Positions 24,301 to 39,300 of a stretch of 64,000 nucleotides of DNA are shown piece by piece. The stretch's first letter is position 1; the number at the start of each line of letters is the position of its first letter. The notes beneath the pieces are model-generated. The model was not told the origin of the DNA. It did no database searches and worked only from the letters and a program-made list of their open reading frames with translations. A program made the position numbers and the translations under genes. The stretch is from Megalobrama amblycephala (Eukaryota > Chordata > Actinopteri > Cypriniformes > Xenocyprididae): NCBI RefSeq assembly GCF_018812025.1, contig NC_063062.1, forward strand, positions 40,392,340 to 40,456,339, read 5' to 3'.

Positions 24301-27300
24301 GTTGCAGTGAACCTTTTTGGCTTCATACAAGTGAGTTAGAATTCATACAGAAGTGTAAATATTTCAACATTGATGAGATTGTGTCGAAATCCATTGAGAA
24401 TCACATGGAAAGTAAAGAGCTTACTAAATACGCTCTCTCTCTGTTCCCTCATTAGAACTGGAGCACATCTTCATTTCCTACAGAAGTTACAACAAAAATC
24501 ATCAGTCTGGGCAGCTCACGTGGGGAACGTTCAACCGTACAGGCAGAGATCTTGCAGCCAGTCCAAAACCCTGTGAGTGACCGATCCTTTCAGTGACTTC
24601 TGAATGCACAACAAAGAGCAAACACTTATTGAAACAGCAGTGCATGAGAACTGTTTCATCCAAGAGCAATTGTCTCACTATAGTTTCAGGATGATGATGG
24701 CCACTTTAAACATCAACGAAATTCTAAATGTCTCATTTCTGTGAGTTCAAAAACCTGCCACTGGAGAATCTAATAAATATAGGATAATGTCTATTTTCTT
24801 GTGTTTACTGCAGATCCTTCCTTATGTGGGCCCAATTTCTGGAGGACTGAGAGAAGGCATGGCCTTGTACTTTCAAGGAGTTGTTCCCACTAATGCTGAC
24901 CGGTAAGGAATTGTTGTTGTTTTTTTGGACAATTTGGACAAAAACAATTCACTGTTATTTGCAATCGATTGCTTTAACATTTTACTTTCCATGCAGTTTT
25001 GAAATAAATTTCAAGACTGGGCAGTCCGAGGGCGATGACATTGCTTTCCACTTCAACCCTCGAATGGAGAAGAAGGTGGTCATGAACAGCTTCAGGAACG
25101 GTGGATTTGAGGCAGAGGAAAGTTTCTCTGATAACCCCTTTAAAAAGGGACAAGCTTTTGAGATGTTCATCGTCATCAAATCCGAAGGATATCAGGTATG
25201 TGTTTTGTATGAGTCACTGCACATTCGTAAAAGAACTCTAGGAACTTGTCCTCACACGAGTTGTGTTGCTTTGGATCATCAGGTATACGTGAATGGCAAG
25301 GAGCAGTACACATTCAGGCACCGTATACCATTGGAAAAAGTGTCAGCGTTAAATATCACTGGAGATGTTGCAGTGAACCTTTTTGGCTTCATACAAGTGA
25401 GTTAGAATTCATACAGAAGTGTAAATATTTCAACATTGATGAGATTGTGTCGAAATCCATTGAGAATCACATGGAAAGTAAAGAGCTTTCTAAATACACT
25501 CTCTCTCTGTTCCCTCATTAGAACTGGAGCACATCTTCATTTCCTACAGAAGTTACAACAAAAATCATCAGTCTGGGCAGCTCACGTGGGGAACGTTCAA
25601 CCGTACAGGCAGAGATCTTGCAGCCAGTCCAAAACCCTGTGAGTGACCGATCCTTTCCAGTGACTTCTGAATGCACAACAAAGAGCAAACACTTAATGAA
25701 ACAGCAGTGCATGAGAACTGTTTCATCCAAGAGCAATTGTTCCACCATAGTTTCAGGATTATGATGGCCACTTTAAACATCAACGAAATTCTAAATGTCT
25801 CATTTCATTGAGTTCAAAAACCTGCCACTGGAGAATCTAATAAATATAGGATAATGTCTATTTTCTTGTGTTTACTGCAGATCCTTCCTTATGTGGGCCC
25901 AATTTCTGGAGGACTGAGAGAAGGCATGGCCTTGTACTTTCAAGGAGTTGTTCCCACTAATGCTGACCGGTAAGGAATTGTTGTTTTTTTTTGGACAATT
26001 TGGACAAAAACAATTCACTGTTATTTGCAATCGATTGCTTTAACATTTTACTTTCCATGCAGTTTTGAAATAAATTTCAAGACTGGGCAGTCCGAGGGCG
26101 ATGACATTGCTTTCCACTTCAACCCTCGAATGGAGAAGAAGGTGGTCATGAACAGCTTCAGGAACGGTGGATTTGAGGCAGAGGAAAGTTTCTCTGATAA
26201 CCCCTTTAAAAAGGGACAAGCTTTTGAGATGTTCATCGTCATCAAATCCGAAGGATATCAGGTATGTGTTTTGTATGAGTCACTGCACATTCCGTAAAAG
26301 AACTCTAGGAACTTGTCCTCACACGAGTTGTGTTGCTTTGGATCATCAGGTATACGTGAATGGCAAGGAGCAGTACACATTCAGGCACCGTATACCATTG
26401 GAAAAAGTGTCAGTGTTAAATATCACTGGAGATGTTGCAGTGAACCTTTTTGGCTTCATACAAGTGAGTTAGAATTCATACAGAAGTGTAAATATTTCAA
26501 CATTGATGAGATTGTGTCGAAATCCATTGAGAATCACATGGAAAGTAAAGAGCTTTCTAAATACACTCTCTCTCTGTTCCCTCATTAGAACTGGAGCACA
26601 TCTTCATTTCCTACAGAAGTTACAACAAAAATCATCAGTCTGGGCAGCTCACGTGGGGAACGTTCAACCGTACAGGCAGAGATCTTGCAGCCAGTCCAAA
26701 ACCCTGTGAGTGACCGATCCTTTCCAGTGACTTCTGAATGCACAACAAAGAGCAAACACTTAATGAAACAGCAGTGCATGAGAACTGTTTCATCCAAGAG
26801 CAATTGTTCCACCATAGTTTCAGGATTATGATGGCCACTTTAAACATCAACGAAATTCTAAATGTCTCATTTCATTGAGTTCAAAAACCTGCCACTGGAG
26901 AATCTAATAAATATAGGATAATGTCTATTTTCTTGTGTTTACTGCAGATCCTTCCTTATGTGGGCCCAATTTCTGGAGAACTGAGAGAAGGCATGGCCTT
27001 GTACTTTCAAGGAGTTGTTCCCACTAATGCAGACCGGTAAGGAATTGGGTTTTTTTGGACAATTTGGACAAAAACAATTCATTGTTATTTGGAATCGATT
27101 GCTTTAACATTTTACTTTCCATGCAGTTTTGAAATAAATTTCAAGACTGGGCAGTCCGAGGGCGATGACATTGCTTTCCACTTCAACCCTCGAATGGAGA
27201 AGAAGGTGGTCATGAACAGCTTCAGGAACGGTGGATTTGAGGCAGAGGAAAGTGTCTCTGATAACCCCTTTAAAAAGGGACAAGCTTTTGAGATGGTCAC

Positions 27301-30300
27301 TGTCATCAAATCCGAAGGATATCAGGTATGTGTTTTGTATGAGTCACTGCACATCCGTAAAAGAACTCTAGGAACTTGTCCTCACACGAGTTGTGTTGCT
27401 TTGGATCATCAGGTATACGTGAATGGCAAGGAGCAGTACACATTCAGGCACCGTATACCATTGGAAAAAGTGTCAGTGTTAAATATCACTGGAGATGTTG
27501 CAGTGAACCTTTTTGGCTTCATACAAGTGAGTTAGAATTCATACAGAAGTGTAAATATTTCAACATTGATGAGATTGTGTCGGAATCCATTGAGAATCAC
27601 ATGGAAAGTAAAGAGCTTTCTAAATACACTCTCTCTCTGTTCCCTCATTAGAACTGGAGCACATCTTCATTTCCTACAGAAGTTACAACAAAAATCATCA
27701 GTCTGGGCAGCTCACGTGGGGAACGTTCAACCGTACAGGCAGAGATCTTGCAGCCAGTCCAAAACCCTGTGAGTGACCGATCCTTTCCAGTGACTTCTGA
27801 ATGCACAACAAAGAGCAAACACTTAATGAAACAGCAGTGCATGAGAACTGTTTCATCCAAGAGCAATTGTTCCACCATAGTTTCAGAATTATGATGGCCA
27901 CTTTAAACATCAACGAAATTCTAAATGTCTCATTTCATTGAGTTCAAAAACCTGCCACTGGAGAATCTAATAAATATAGGATAATGTCTATTTTCTTGTG
28001 TTTACTGCAGATCCTTCCTTATGTGGGCCCAATTTCTGGAGGACTGAGAGAAGGCATGGCCTTGTACTTTCAAGGAGTTGTTCCCACTAATGCTGACCGG
28101 TAAGGAATTGGGTTTTTTTGGACAATTTGGACAAAAACAATTCACTGTTATTAGAAATCAATTGCTTTAACATTTTACTTTCCATGCAGTTTTGAAATAA
28201 ATTTCAAGACTGGGCAGTCCGAGGGCGATGACATTGCTTTCCACTTCAACCCTCGAATGGAGAAGAAGGTGGTCATGAACAGCTTCAGGAACGGTGGATT
28301 TGAGGCAGAGGAAAGTGTCTCTGATAACCCCTTTAAAAAGGGACAAGCTTTTGAGATGGTCACTGTCATCAAATCCGAAGGATATCAGGTATGTGTTTTG
28401 TATGAGTCACTGCACATCCGTAAAAGAACTCTAGGAACTTGTCCTCACACGAGTTGTGTTGCTTTGGATCATCAGGTATACGTGAATGGCAAGGAGCAAT
28501 ACACATTCAGGCACCGTATACCACTGGAAAAAGTGTCAGCGTTAAATATCTTTGGAGATGTTGCCGTGAACCTTTTGGCTTCATACAAGTGAGTTACTTT
28601 TTACAGAAGTGTAAATATTTCAACATTGAATGAGACTGTGTCGGAATCCATTGAGAATCACATGGAAAGTAAAGAGCTTACTAAATACGCTCTCTCTCTG
28701 TTCCCTCATTAGAACTGGAGCACATCTTCATTTCCTACAGAAGTTACAACAAAAATCATCAGTCTGGGCAGCTCACGTGGGGAACGTTCAACCGTACAGG
28801 CAGAGATCTTGCAGCCAGTCCAAAACCCTGTGAGTGACCGATCCTTTTCAGTGACTTCTGAATGCACAACAAAGAGCAAACACTTAATGAAACAGCAGTG
28901 CATGAGAACTGTTTCATCCAAGAGCAATTGTCTCACCATAGTTTCAGGATTATGATGGCCACTTTAAACATCAACGAAATTCTAAATGTCTCATTTCATT
29001 GAGTTCAAAAACCTGCCACTGGAGAATCTAATAAATATAGGATAATGTCTATTTTCTTGTGTTTACTGCAGATCCTTCCTTATGTGGGCCCAATTTCTGG
29101 AGGACTGAGAGAAGGCATGGCCTTGTACTTTCAAGGAGTTGTTCCCACTAATGCTGACCGGTAAGGAACTGTTTTGTTGTAATTTAGGAAATTGGACAAA
29201 AACAATTTACTGTTTGAGTGCTTATCATATTTGAACTTTTTATGCAGGTTTGAAATAAATTTCAAGACTGGGCAGTCCAGTCACGATGACATTGCTTTCC
29301 ACTTCAACCCTCGAATGGGCTCAAAGGTGGTCATGAACAGTTTCGGGAACAAAAAATGGGGAGCTGAGGAAAGTTTCTCTGATAACCCCTTTAAAAAGGG
29401 ACAAGCTTTTGAGATGTTCATCGTCATCAAATCTGAAGGATATCAGGTATGTGTTTTGTATGAGTCACTGCACATCCGTAAAAGAACTCTAGGAACTTGT
29501 CCTCACATGAGTTGTGTTGCTTTGGATCATCAGGTATACGTGAATGGCAAGGAGCAGTACACATTCAGGCACCGTATACCATTGGAAAAAGTGTCAGCGT
29601 TAAATATCTTTGGAGATGTTGCCGTGAATCTTTCTGGCTTCATTCAAGTAATTTACTTTTTTATCAGCAGATGCAATGTTGCACAATGAATGATACTGTG
29701 TTGGAATCCAGTGAGAATTATGTGGAAAGTAAAGAGCTTTCTAAATACACTCTCTCTTTTAGAACTGGAGCACATCCTCATTTGTTACTAAAGTCAAGTC
29801 ATCATCACTAGTCTGCGTGGGGAACTTTCCACCGTACAGGCAGAGATCTTGCAGCCAGTCCAAAACCCTGTGAGTGACCAATGCTTTCCAGTGACTTCTG
29901 AATGCACAACAAAGTGCAAACACTTAATGAAACAGCAGTGCATGAGAACTGTTTAATCCAAGAGCAATTGTCTCACCACATAGTTTCAGGATTATGATGG
30001 CCACTTTAAACATCAACGAAATTCTAGATGTCTCATTTCAGTGAGTTCAAAAACCTGCACTAGAGAATCTAATAAATATAGGATAATGTCTATTTTCTTG
30101 TGTTTACTGCAGATCCTTCCTTATGTGGGCCCAATTTCTGGAGGACTGAGAGAAGGCATGGCCTTGTACTTTCAAGGAGTTGTTCCCACTAATGCTGACA
30201 AGTAAGGAACTGTTTTGTTGTAATTTAGGAAATTGGACAAAAACAATTTACTGTTTGAGTGCTTATCATATTTGAACTTTTTATGCAGGTTTGAAATAAA

Positions 30301-33300
30301 TTTCAAGACTGGGCAGTCCAGTCACGATGACATTGCTTTCCACTTCAACCCTCGAATGGGCTCAAAGGTGGTCATGAACAGTTTCGGGAACAAAAAATGG
30401 GGAGCTGAGGAAAGTTTCTCTGATAACCCCTTTAAAAAGGGACAAGCTTTTGAGATGTTCATCGTCATCAAATCTGAAGGATATCAGGTATGTGTTTTGT
30501 ATGAGTCACTGCACATCCGTAAAAGAACTCTAGGAACTTGTCCTCACATGAGTTGTGTTGCTTTGGATCATCAGGTATACGTGAATGGCAAGGAGCAGTA
30601 CACATTCAGGCACCGTATACCATTGGAAAAAGTGTCAGCGTTAAATATCTTTGGAGATGTTGCCGTGAATCTTTCTGGCTTCATTCAAGTAATTTACTTT
30701 TTTATCAGCAGATGCAATGTTGCACAATGAATGATACTGTGTTGGAATCCAGTGAGAATTATGTGGAAAGTAAAGAGCTTTCTAAATACACTCTCTCTTT
30801 TAGAACTGGAGCACATCCTCATTTGTTACTAAAGTCAAGTCATCAATCACTAGTCTGCGTGGGGAACTTTCCACCGTACAGGCAGAGATCTTGCAGCCAG
30901 TCCAAAACCCTGTGAGTGACCAATGCTTTCCAGTGACTTCTGAATGCACAACAAAGTGCAAACACTTAATGAAACAGCAGTGCATGAGAACTGTTTAATC
31001 CAAGAGCAATTGTCTCACCACATAGTTTCAGGATTATGATGGCCACTTTAAACATCAATGAAATTCTAGATGTCTCATTTCAGTGAGTTCAAAAACCTGC
31101 AACTAGAGAATCTAATAAATATAGGATAATGTCTATTTTCTTGTGTTTACTGCAGATCCTTCCTTATGTGGGCCCAATTTCTGGAGGACTGAGAGAAGGC
31201 ATGGCCTTGTACTTTCAAGGAGTTGTTCCCACTAATGCTGACAAGTAAGGAACTGTTTTGTTGTAATTTAGGAAATTGGACAAAAACAATTTACTGTTTG
31301 AGTGCTTATCATATTTGAACTTTTTATGCAGGTTTGAAATAAATTTCAAGACTGGGCAGTCCAGTCACGATGACATTGCTTTCCACTTCAACCCTCGAAT
31401 GGGCTCAAAGGTGGTCATGAACAGTTTCGGGAACAAAAAATGGGGAGCTGAGGAAAGTTTCTCTGATAACCCCTTTAAAAAGGGACAAGCTTTTGAGATG
31501 TTCATCGTCATCAAATCTGAAGGATATCAGGTATGTGTTTTGTATGAGTCACTGCACATCCGTAAAAGAACTCTAGGAACTTGTCCTCACATGAGTTGTG
31601 TTGCTTTGGATCATCAGGTATACGTGAATGGCAAGGAGCAGTACACATTCAGGCACCGTATACCATTGGAAAAAGTGTCAGCGTTAAATATCTTTGGAGA
31701 TGTTGCCGTGAATCTTTCTGGCTTCATTCAAGTAATTTACTTTTTTATCAGCAGATGCAATGTTGCACAATGAATGATACTGTGTTGGAATCCAGTGAGA
31801 ATTATGTGGAAAGTAAAGAGCTTTCTAAATACACTCTCTCTTTTAGAACTGGAGCACATCCTCATTTGTTACTAAAGTCAAGTCATCAATCACTAGTCTG
31901 CGTGGGGAACTTTCCACCGTACAGGCAGAGATCTTGCAGCCAGTCCAAAACCCTGTGAGTGACCAATGCTTTCCAGTGACTTCTGAATGCACAACAAAGT
32001 GCAAACACTTAATGAAACAGCAGTGCATGAGAACTGTTTAATCCAAGAGCAATTGTCTCACCACATAGTTTCAGGATTATGATGGCCACTTTAAACATCA
32101 ATGAAATTCTAGATGTCTCATTCCAGTGAGTTCAAAAACCTGCAACTAGAGAATCTAATAAATATAGGATAATGTCTATTTTCTTGTGTTTACTGCAGAT
32201 CCTTCCTTATGTGGGCCCAATTTCTGGAGGACTGAGAGAAGGCATGGCCTTGTACTTTCAAGGAGTTGTTCCCACTAATGCTGACAAGTAAGGAACTGTT
32301 TTGTTGTAATTTAGGAAATTGGACAAAAACAATTTACTGTTTGAGTGCTTATCATATTTGAACTTTTTATGCAGGTTTGAAATAAATTTCAAGACTGGGC
32401 AGTCCAGTCACGATGACATTGCTTTCCACTTCAACCCTCGAATGGGCTCAAAGGTGGTCATGAACAGTTTCGGGAACAAAAAATGGGGAGCTGAGGAAAG
32501 TTTCTCTGATAACCCCTTTAAAAAGGGACAAGCTTTTGAGATGTTCATCGTCATCAAATCTGAAGGATATCAGGTATGTGTTTTGTATGAGTCACTGCAC
32601 ATCCGTAAAAGAACTCTAGGAACTTGTCCTCACATGAGTTGTGTTGCTTTGGATCATCAGGTATACGTGAATGGCAAGGAGCAGTACACATTCAGGCACC
32701 GTATACCATTGGAAAAAGTGTCAGCGTTAAATATCGTTGGAGATGTTGCCGTGAACCTTTTTGGCTTCATACAAGTGAGTTACATTTTCTACAGAAGTGT
32801 AAATATCTCAGCATTAATGAGACTGTGTCGGAATCCATTGAGAATCACATGGAAAGTAAAGAGCTTACTAAATACGCTCTCTCTCTGTTCCCTCATTAGA
32901 ACTGGAGCACATCTTCATTTCCTACAGAAGTTACAACAAAAATCATCAGTCTGGGCAGCTCACGTGGGGAACGTTCAACCGTACAGGCAGAGATCTTGCA
33001 GCCAGTCCAAAACCCTGTGAGTGACCGATCCTTTTCAGTGACTTCTGAATGCACAACAAAGAGCAAACACTTATTGAAACAGCAGTACATGAGAACTGTT
33101 TCATCCAAGAGCAATTGTCTCACCATACTTTCAGGATGATGATGGCCACTTTAAACATCAACGAAATTCTAAATGTCTCATTTCATTGAGTTCAAAAACC
33201 TGCCACTGGAGAATCTAATAAATATAGGATAATGTCTATTTTCTTGTGTTTACTGCAGATCCTTCCTTATGTGGGCCCAATTTCTGGAGGACTGAGAGAA

Positions 33301-36300
33301 GGCATGGCCTTGTACTTTCAAGGAGTTGTTCCCACTAATGCTGACAAGTAAGGAACTGTTTTGTTGTAATTTAGGAAATTGGACAAAAACAATTTACTGT
33401 TTGAGTGCTTATCATATTTGAACTTTTTATGCAGGTTTGAAATAAATTTCAAGACTGGGCAGTCCAGTCACGATGACATTGCTTTCCACTTCAACCCTCG
33501 AATGGGCTCAAAGGTGGTCATGAACAGTTTCGGGAACAAAAAATGGGGAGCTGAGGAAAGTTTCTCTGATAACCCCTTTAAAAAGGGACAAGCTTTTGAG
33601 ATGTTCATCGTCATCAAATCTGAAGGATATCAGGTATGTGTTTTGTATGAGTCACTGCACATCCGTAAAAGAACTCTAGGAACTTGTCCTCACATGAGTT
33701 GTGTTGCTTTGGATCATCAGGTATATGTGAATGGCAAGGAGCAGTACACATTCAGGCACCGTATACCATTGGAAAAAGTGTCAGCGTTAAATATCTTTGG
33801 AGATGTTGCCGTGAATCTTTCTGGCTTCATTCAAGTAATTTACTTTTTTATCAGCAGATGCAATGTTGCACAATGAATGATACTGTGTTGGAATCCAGTG
33901 AGAATTATGTGGAAAGTAAAGAGCTTTCTAAATACACTCTCTCTTTTAGAACTGGAGCACATCCTCATTTGTTACTAAAGTCAAGTCATCAATCACTAGT
34001 CTGCGTGGGGAACTTTCCACCGTACAGGCAGAGATCTTGCAGCCAGTCCAAAACCCTGTGAGTGACCAATGCTTTCCAGTGACTTCTGAATGCACAACAA
34101 AGTGCAAACACTTAATGAAACAGCAGTGCATGAGAACTGTTTAATCCAAGAGCAATTGTCTCACCACATAGTTTCAGGATTATGATGGCCACTTTAAACA
34201 TCAATGAAATTCTAGATGTCTCATTCCAGTGAGTTCAAAAACCTGCAACTAGAGAATCTAATAAATATAGGATAATGTCTATTTTCTTGTGTTTACTGCA
34301 GATCCTTCCTTATGTGGGCCCAATTTCTGGAGGACTGAGAGAAGGCATGGCCTTGTACTTTCAAGGAGTTGTTCCCACTAATGCTGACAAGTAAGGAACT
34401 GTTTTGTTGTAATTTAGGAAATTGGACAAAAACAATTTACTGTTTGAGTGCTTATCATATTTGAACTTTTTATGCAGGTTTGAAATAAATTTCAAGACTG
34501 GGCAGTCCAGTCACGATGACATTGCTTTCCACTTCAACCCTCGAATGGGCTCAAAGGTGGTCATGAACAGTTTCGGGAACAAAAAATGGGGAGCTGAGGA
34601 AAGTTTCTCTGATAACCCCTTTAAAAAGGGACAAGCTTTTGAGATGTTCATCGTCATCAAATCTGAAGGATATCAGGTATGTGTTTTGTATGAGTCACTG
34701 CACATCCGTAAAAGAACTCTAGGAACTTGTCCTCACATGAGTTGTGTTGCTTTGGATCATCAGGTATACGTGAATGGCAAGGAGCAGTACACATTCAGGC
34801 ACCGTATACCATTGGAAAAAGTGTCAGCGTTAAATATCTTTGGAGATGTTGCCGTGAATCTTTCTGGCTTCATTCAAGTAATTTACTTTTTTATCAGCAG
34901 ATGCAATGTTGCACAATGAATGATACTGTGTTGGAATCCAGTGAGAATTATGTGGAAAGTAAAGAGCTTTCTAAATACACTCTCTCTTTTAGAACTGGAG
35001 CACATCCTCATTTGTTACTAAAGTCAAGTCATCAATCACTAGTCTGCGTGGGGAACTTTCCACCGTACAGGCAGAGATCTTGCAGCCAGTCCAAAACCCT
35101 GTGAGTGACCAATGCTTTCCAGTGACTTCTGAATGCACAACAAAGTGCAAACACTTAATGAAACAGCAGTGCATGAGAACTGTTTAATCCAAGAGCAATT
35201 GTCTCACCACATAGTTTCAGGATTATGATGGCCACTTTAAACATCAATGAAATTCTAGATGTCTCATTCCAGTGAGTTCAAAAACCTGCAACTAGAGAAT
35301 CTAATAAATATAGGATAATGTCTATTTTCTTGTGTTTACTGCAGATCCTTCCTTATGTGGGCCCAATTTCTGGAGGACTGAGAGAAGGCATGGCCTTGTA
35401 CTTTCAAGGAGTTGTTCCCACTAATGCTGACAAGTAAGGAACTGTTTTGTTGTAATTTAGGAAATTGGACAAAAACAATTTACTGTTTGAGTGCTTATCA
35501 TATTTGAACTTTTTATGCAGGTTTGAAATAAATTTCAAGACTGGGCAGTCCAGTCACGATGACATTGCTTTCCACTTCAACCCTCGAATGGGCTCAAAGG
35601 TGGTCATGAACAGTTTCGGGAACAAAAAATGGGGAGCTGAGGAAAGTTTCTCTGATAACCCCTTTAAAAAGGGACAAGCTTTTGAGATGTTCATCGTCAT
35701 CAAATCTGAAGGATATCAGGTATGTGTTTTGTATGAGTCACTGCACATTCGTAAAAGAACTCTAGGAACTTGTCCTCACATGAGTTGTGTTGCTTTGGAT
35801 CATCAGGTATACGTGAATGGCAAGGAGCAGTACACATTTAAGCACCGTATACCGCTGGAAAAAGTGTCAGCGTTAAACATCTTTGGAGATGTTGCCGTGA
35901 ACCTTTTTGGCTTCATACAAGTGAGTTACATTTTCTACAGAAGTGTAAATATCTCAGCATTGATGAGATTGTGTCGGAATCCATTGAGAATCACATGGAA
36001 AGTAAAGAGCTTTCTAAATACACTCTCTCTCTGTTCCCTCATTAGAACTGGAGCACATCTTCATTTCCTACAGAAGTTACAACAAAAATCATCAGTCTGG
36101 GCAGCTCACGTGGGGAACGTTCAACCGTACAGGCAGAGATCTTGCAGCCAGTCCAAAACCCTGTGAGTGACCGATCCTTTCCAGTGACTTCTGAATGCAC
36201 AACAAAGTGCAAACACTTAATAGTCCAGCCAGAAATTATGTCAATTACTCACCCTCATGCAATTCCAAAGCCATAGGACTCTCTTCTAAGGAACTTTTTT

Positions 36301-39300
36301 CGACACCACTTCCTTCAAGTTTTTGGAAAAAACAGCTGAAACATTCTTCAGTATTTCTTCATTATATCTATATCTTTCTTTCTTTTTTTATCAAACAAGT
36401 ACATAAAGACATATGCAAAAAAAAAAAAACAAAAAAACAAAAAAAACAAATATGGACAGATATAGATATTGGAAAAAATAAGTATTAGACATATAAGCTA
36501 GTTTACGACAAACAATAATAAAATGCATAATATGAGAGAAAACCAGTGCCAACAAACAAACAAATAAACAACATAAAAAACAACAATATACATGAACATA
36601 TATACATATAAACATATATTGATAGATACATATATAAATACATAAAAACATGGGGTAGGGGTAGATACAGTAAAGGAGGGAGATGGGGACAGATAGAAGA
36701 GAAGAATGGAAGAGAAAAGGGAAAAATGGAAGGAGGAAGATTTTAAATGGCTGCTGACTGGTTTAGTCAATGCACATTACAGTGAAATATGAACATGCAC
36801 ATTCCCATTTCAAGATTATTGAAAGGGCACATCAAAACACATAGGCCGGACCTTCCGGATTATTAGCGCATGACCTGGTCACATCTCTGCTTGCGCTTGG
36901 GTGTAACCATTTTAAAGGTGCCCTAGAATCAAAAATTGAATTTACCTTGGCATAGTTGAATAACAAGAGTTAAGTACATGGAAATGACATACAGTGAGTC
37001 TCAAACACCGTTGTTTCCTCCTTCTTATGTAAATCTCATTTGTTTAAAAGACCTCCGAAGAACAGGCGAATCTCAACATAACACCGTAACAGTCGGGATC
37101 ATTAATATGTACGCCCCCAATATTTGCATATGCCAGCCCGTGTTCAAGGCATTAGACAAGGGCAGCCAGTATTAACGTCTGGATCTGTGCACAGCTGAAT
37201 CATCAGACTAGGTAAGCAAGCAAGAACAATAGCGAAAAATGGCAGATGGAGCGATAATAACGGAAGAAAGAAAGAAAGAAAAATAAAAAAAAAACACTCT
37301 ATGTAATTATGATAATGATAGGTAGAAAGTTGAGGAAAGAGATAAGGGAACTTGCATACTAGATGTATGTGTAATTCAGGGCTTTAAAGTCCATACAGAT
37401 CATACAGCAGCGGTTTCAAAGTAATTGCCGAAAACGTACGTATACATAAATATACATACATACACATATACATATACACATACATATATATCCATATACA
37501 CACATACATACATATACATATATACAGTATAGACACATACAGACATATATGTACATAAAGTATATCTATATCTTTCTAAAGAAAATCATACAGGTTTGGA
37601 ATGACATGTAGGTGAGTAAATGATGACAAAATTTTCATTCTAGGTTGAAATATCCTTTTAAAGGGTTAGTTCACCCAAAATTGAAATTTCTTTCATTTAA
37701 CTACTCACTCTCATGTCGTTCCACAACCGTAGGACCTTCGTTCATCTTCAGAACACAAATTAAGATATTTTTGATGAAATCCGAGTTTTTTTATCCTCCA
37801 TAGAAAACAAAGCGTAATTACCACATTCAAGGTCCAGAAAGGTAAAAATAAATAAACAAATAAATAAAATTCTCAGGATAAAAAAAAAAAAACCTGTTGG
37901 ATTTCAACAAAAATATCTTAGTTTGTGTTCCGAATATGAACGAAGGTCTTACGAGGGTGTAGAACGACATGCGGGTGAGTAATTAATGACAGAAATATAA
38001 TTTTTGGTTGAACTAACCCTTTAATGAAACAGCAGTGCATACGAACTGTTTTACCCAAGTGCAATTGTCTTGAGTAGTTTTAAGATTGTAATGACCACTT
38101 TAAACTTCAATGTATTTCAGATTTCCATTTTAATGAATTCAAACCCTACCCCAAAATTTGATTCTTGATGCCTGTTTTCTTGTGTTTACTGTAGACTCTT
38201 CCTTATGTGGGCCAAATTCCAGAGGGAATGAGAGAAGGCATGGCCTTATGCGTGCAGGGAGTAGTTCCTACTAATGCTAAACGGTGAGTGACAGTTCCAT
38301 TTGCCAAATGTGTGCAACCAATCCTCAGATATGCACTGAAAAAGGGTTGTATTGCCAACAGAGGTGTAAAGAGTACCTGAAAACCATACTTGAGTAAAAG
38401 TACTGATACCTTACATCGAAAATGACTCCACTACAAGTTAAAAGTAACCAATTCCAGTACAACTTGAGTATCTGATTTTAACAGTACTTAAAGCTGCAGT
38501 CTGCGATTTTTTTTTTTCCCTCTTTGTCGCCATCTCTTGTTTGAAACCTGCAATTGCAGTCATATGCGGAACAGTTATCTGTACGTGCGTTGTGCCACGG
38601 CACGGCTCGTCAGCGCGGATGAATCTAATGTTTGCTGTCAGTCACACACCGGTGTGGATACTGAACTTCAGAATCACAGATTCTACGTCTTGAAAGTATG
38701 ACCAATATAAGAATTTTCACTGGAAAATATCATCTGAACAAGTAAGTAACATATCTGAGGGAAAAAGCATTAGGCCTACAATAAATCACGCTGCCAATGA
38801 TGATTAAATCTAAGGATTGCTTAGCTCGGATCATGCCAAACCGTGCAAATTATTATTACTGTTATATTGTTCTCAAATTCTTAATGTTATCAACATCAGC
38901 ATTGCGTGACTAGTGTGTATTTAGTGTGTATTAGCGTTACCTGTAGATTTCAATTTCTGTAGCCACTCCACAGTCCAAAGTCTTTTGCTTTTTGACTACA
39001 AGTGAATCTCCAGTTGTCACTGATGATTGTCATTTGGATCTTTCTGGATTACAATCCACCATCAAAATGATAAGTTTAATTATTTCAGCTGCTGTGAGAA
39101 AAGGCTATAAATGCGCCGCTACTGGCAGAATCCTCACGTGATAAAACCGACTAGCCTCTGGACGGGACTCCTTCCTTTCTGTTTACGGACGTGACGTAAT
39201 GACGCACAGACGAACTGCTGCATGCTCGAATTTCCCGCGGAAATCCACCATGACGCTCTTATTATAAAACATTATTACAAACTTACCGTTGTGAATCGAG

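Larger units (their letters stand above)
20900..36162 (+). repeat. Galectin CRD tandem array, 1,041-1,071-bp units
   Basis: E1 starts lie at 21608, 22679, 23750, 24814, 25881, 26948, 28011, 29072, 30113, 31156, 32199, 33259, 34302 and 35345. Introns are repeated as faithfully as exons. Units 9-11 and 12-14 form a 3,146-bp higher-order repeat. Confidence 0.95.
36163..38194. other. Intron between unit 14 and the final CRD, filled by TTAA elements
   Basis: The array's usual intron text AAACACTTAA is interrupted at 36220 and resumes at 38021 as TTAATGAAACAGCAGTGC. Everything between is inserted mobile DNA and simple repeats. Confidence 0.85.

Noticed and set aside
32319..33020. A 233-codon frame through unit 11 (and a similar one through unit 14)
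   Set aside because: It reads through two introns with good GT/AG borders. The match to galectin ends at each border, and the tail is intron and out-of-frame linker sequence.
20900..36162. Each galectin unit as a separate gene
   Set aside because: No unit has its own start codon exon, stop, TATA box or poly(A) signal, and each linker exon joins in phase to the next unit.
36391..36770. Minus-strand frames rich in Tyr, Phe, Cys and Ile
   Set aside because: They are translations of simple A-rich and CATA-type repeats inside a mobile element.
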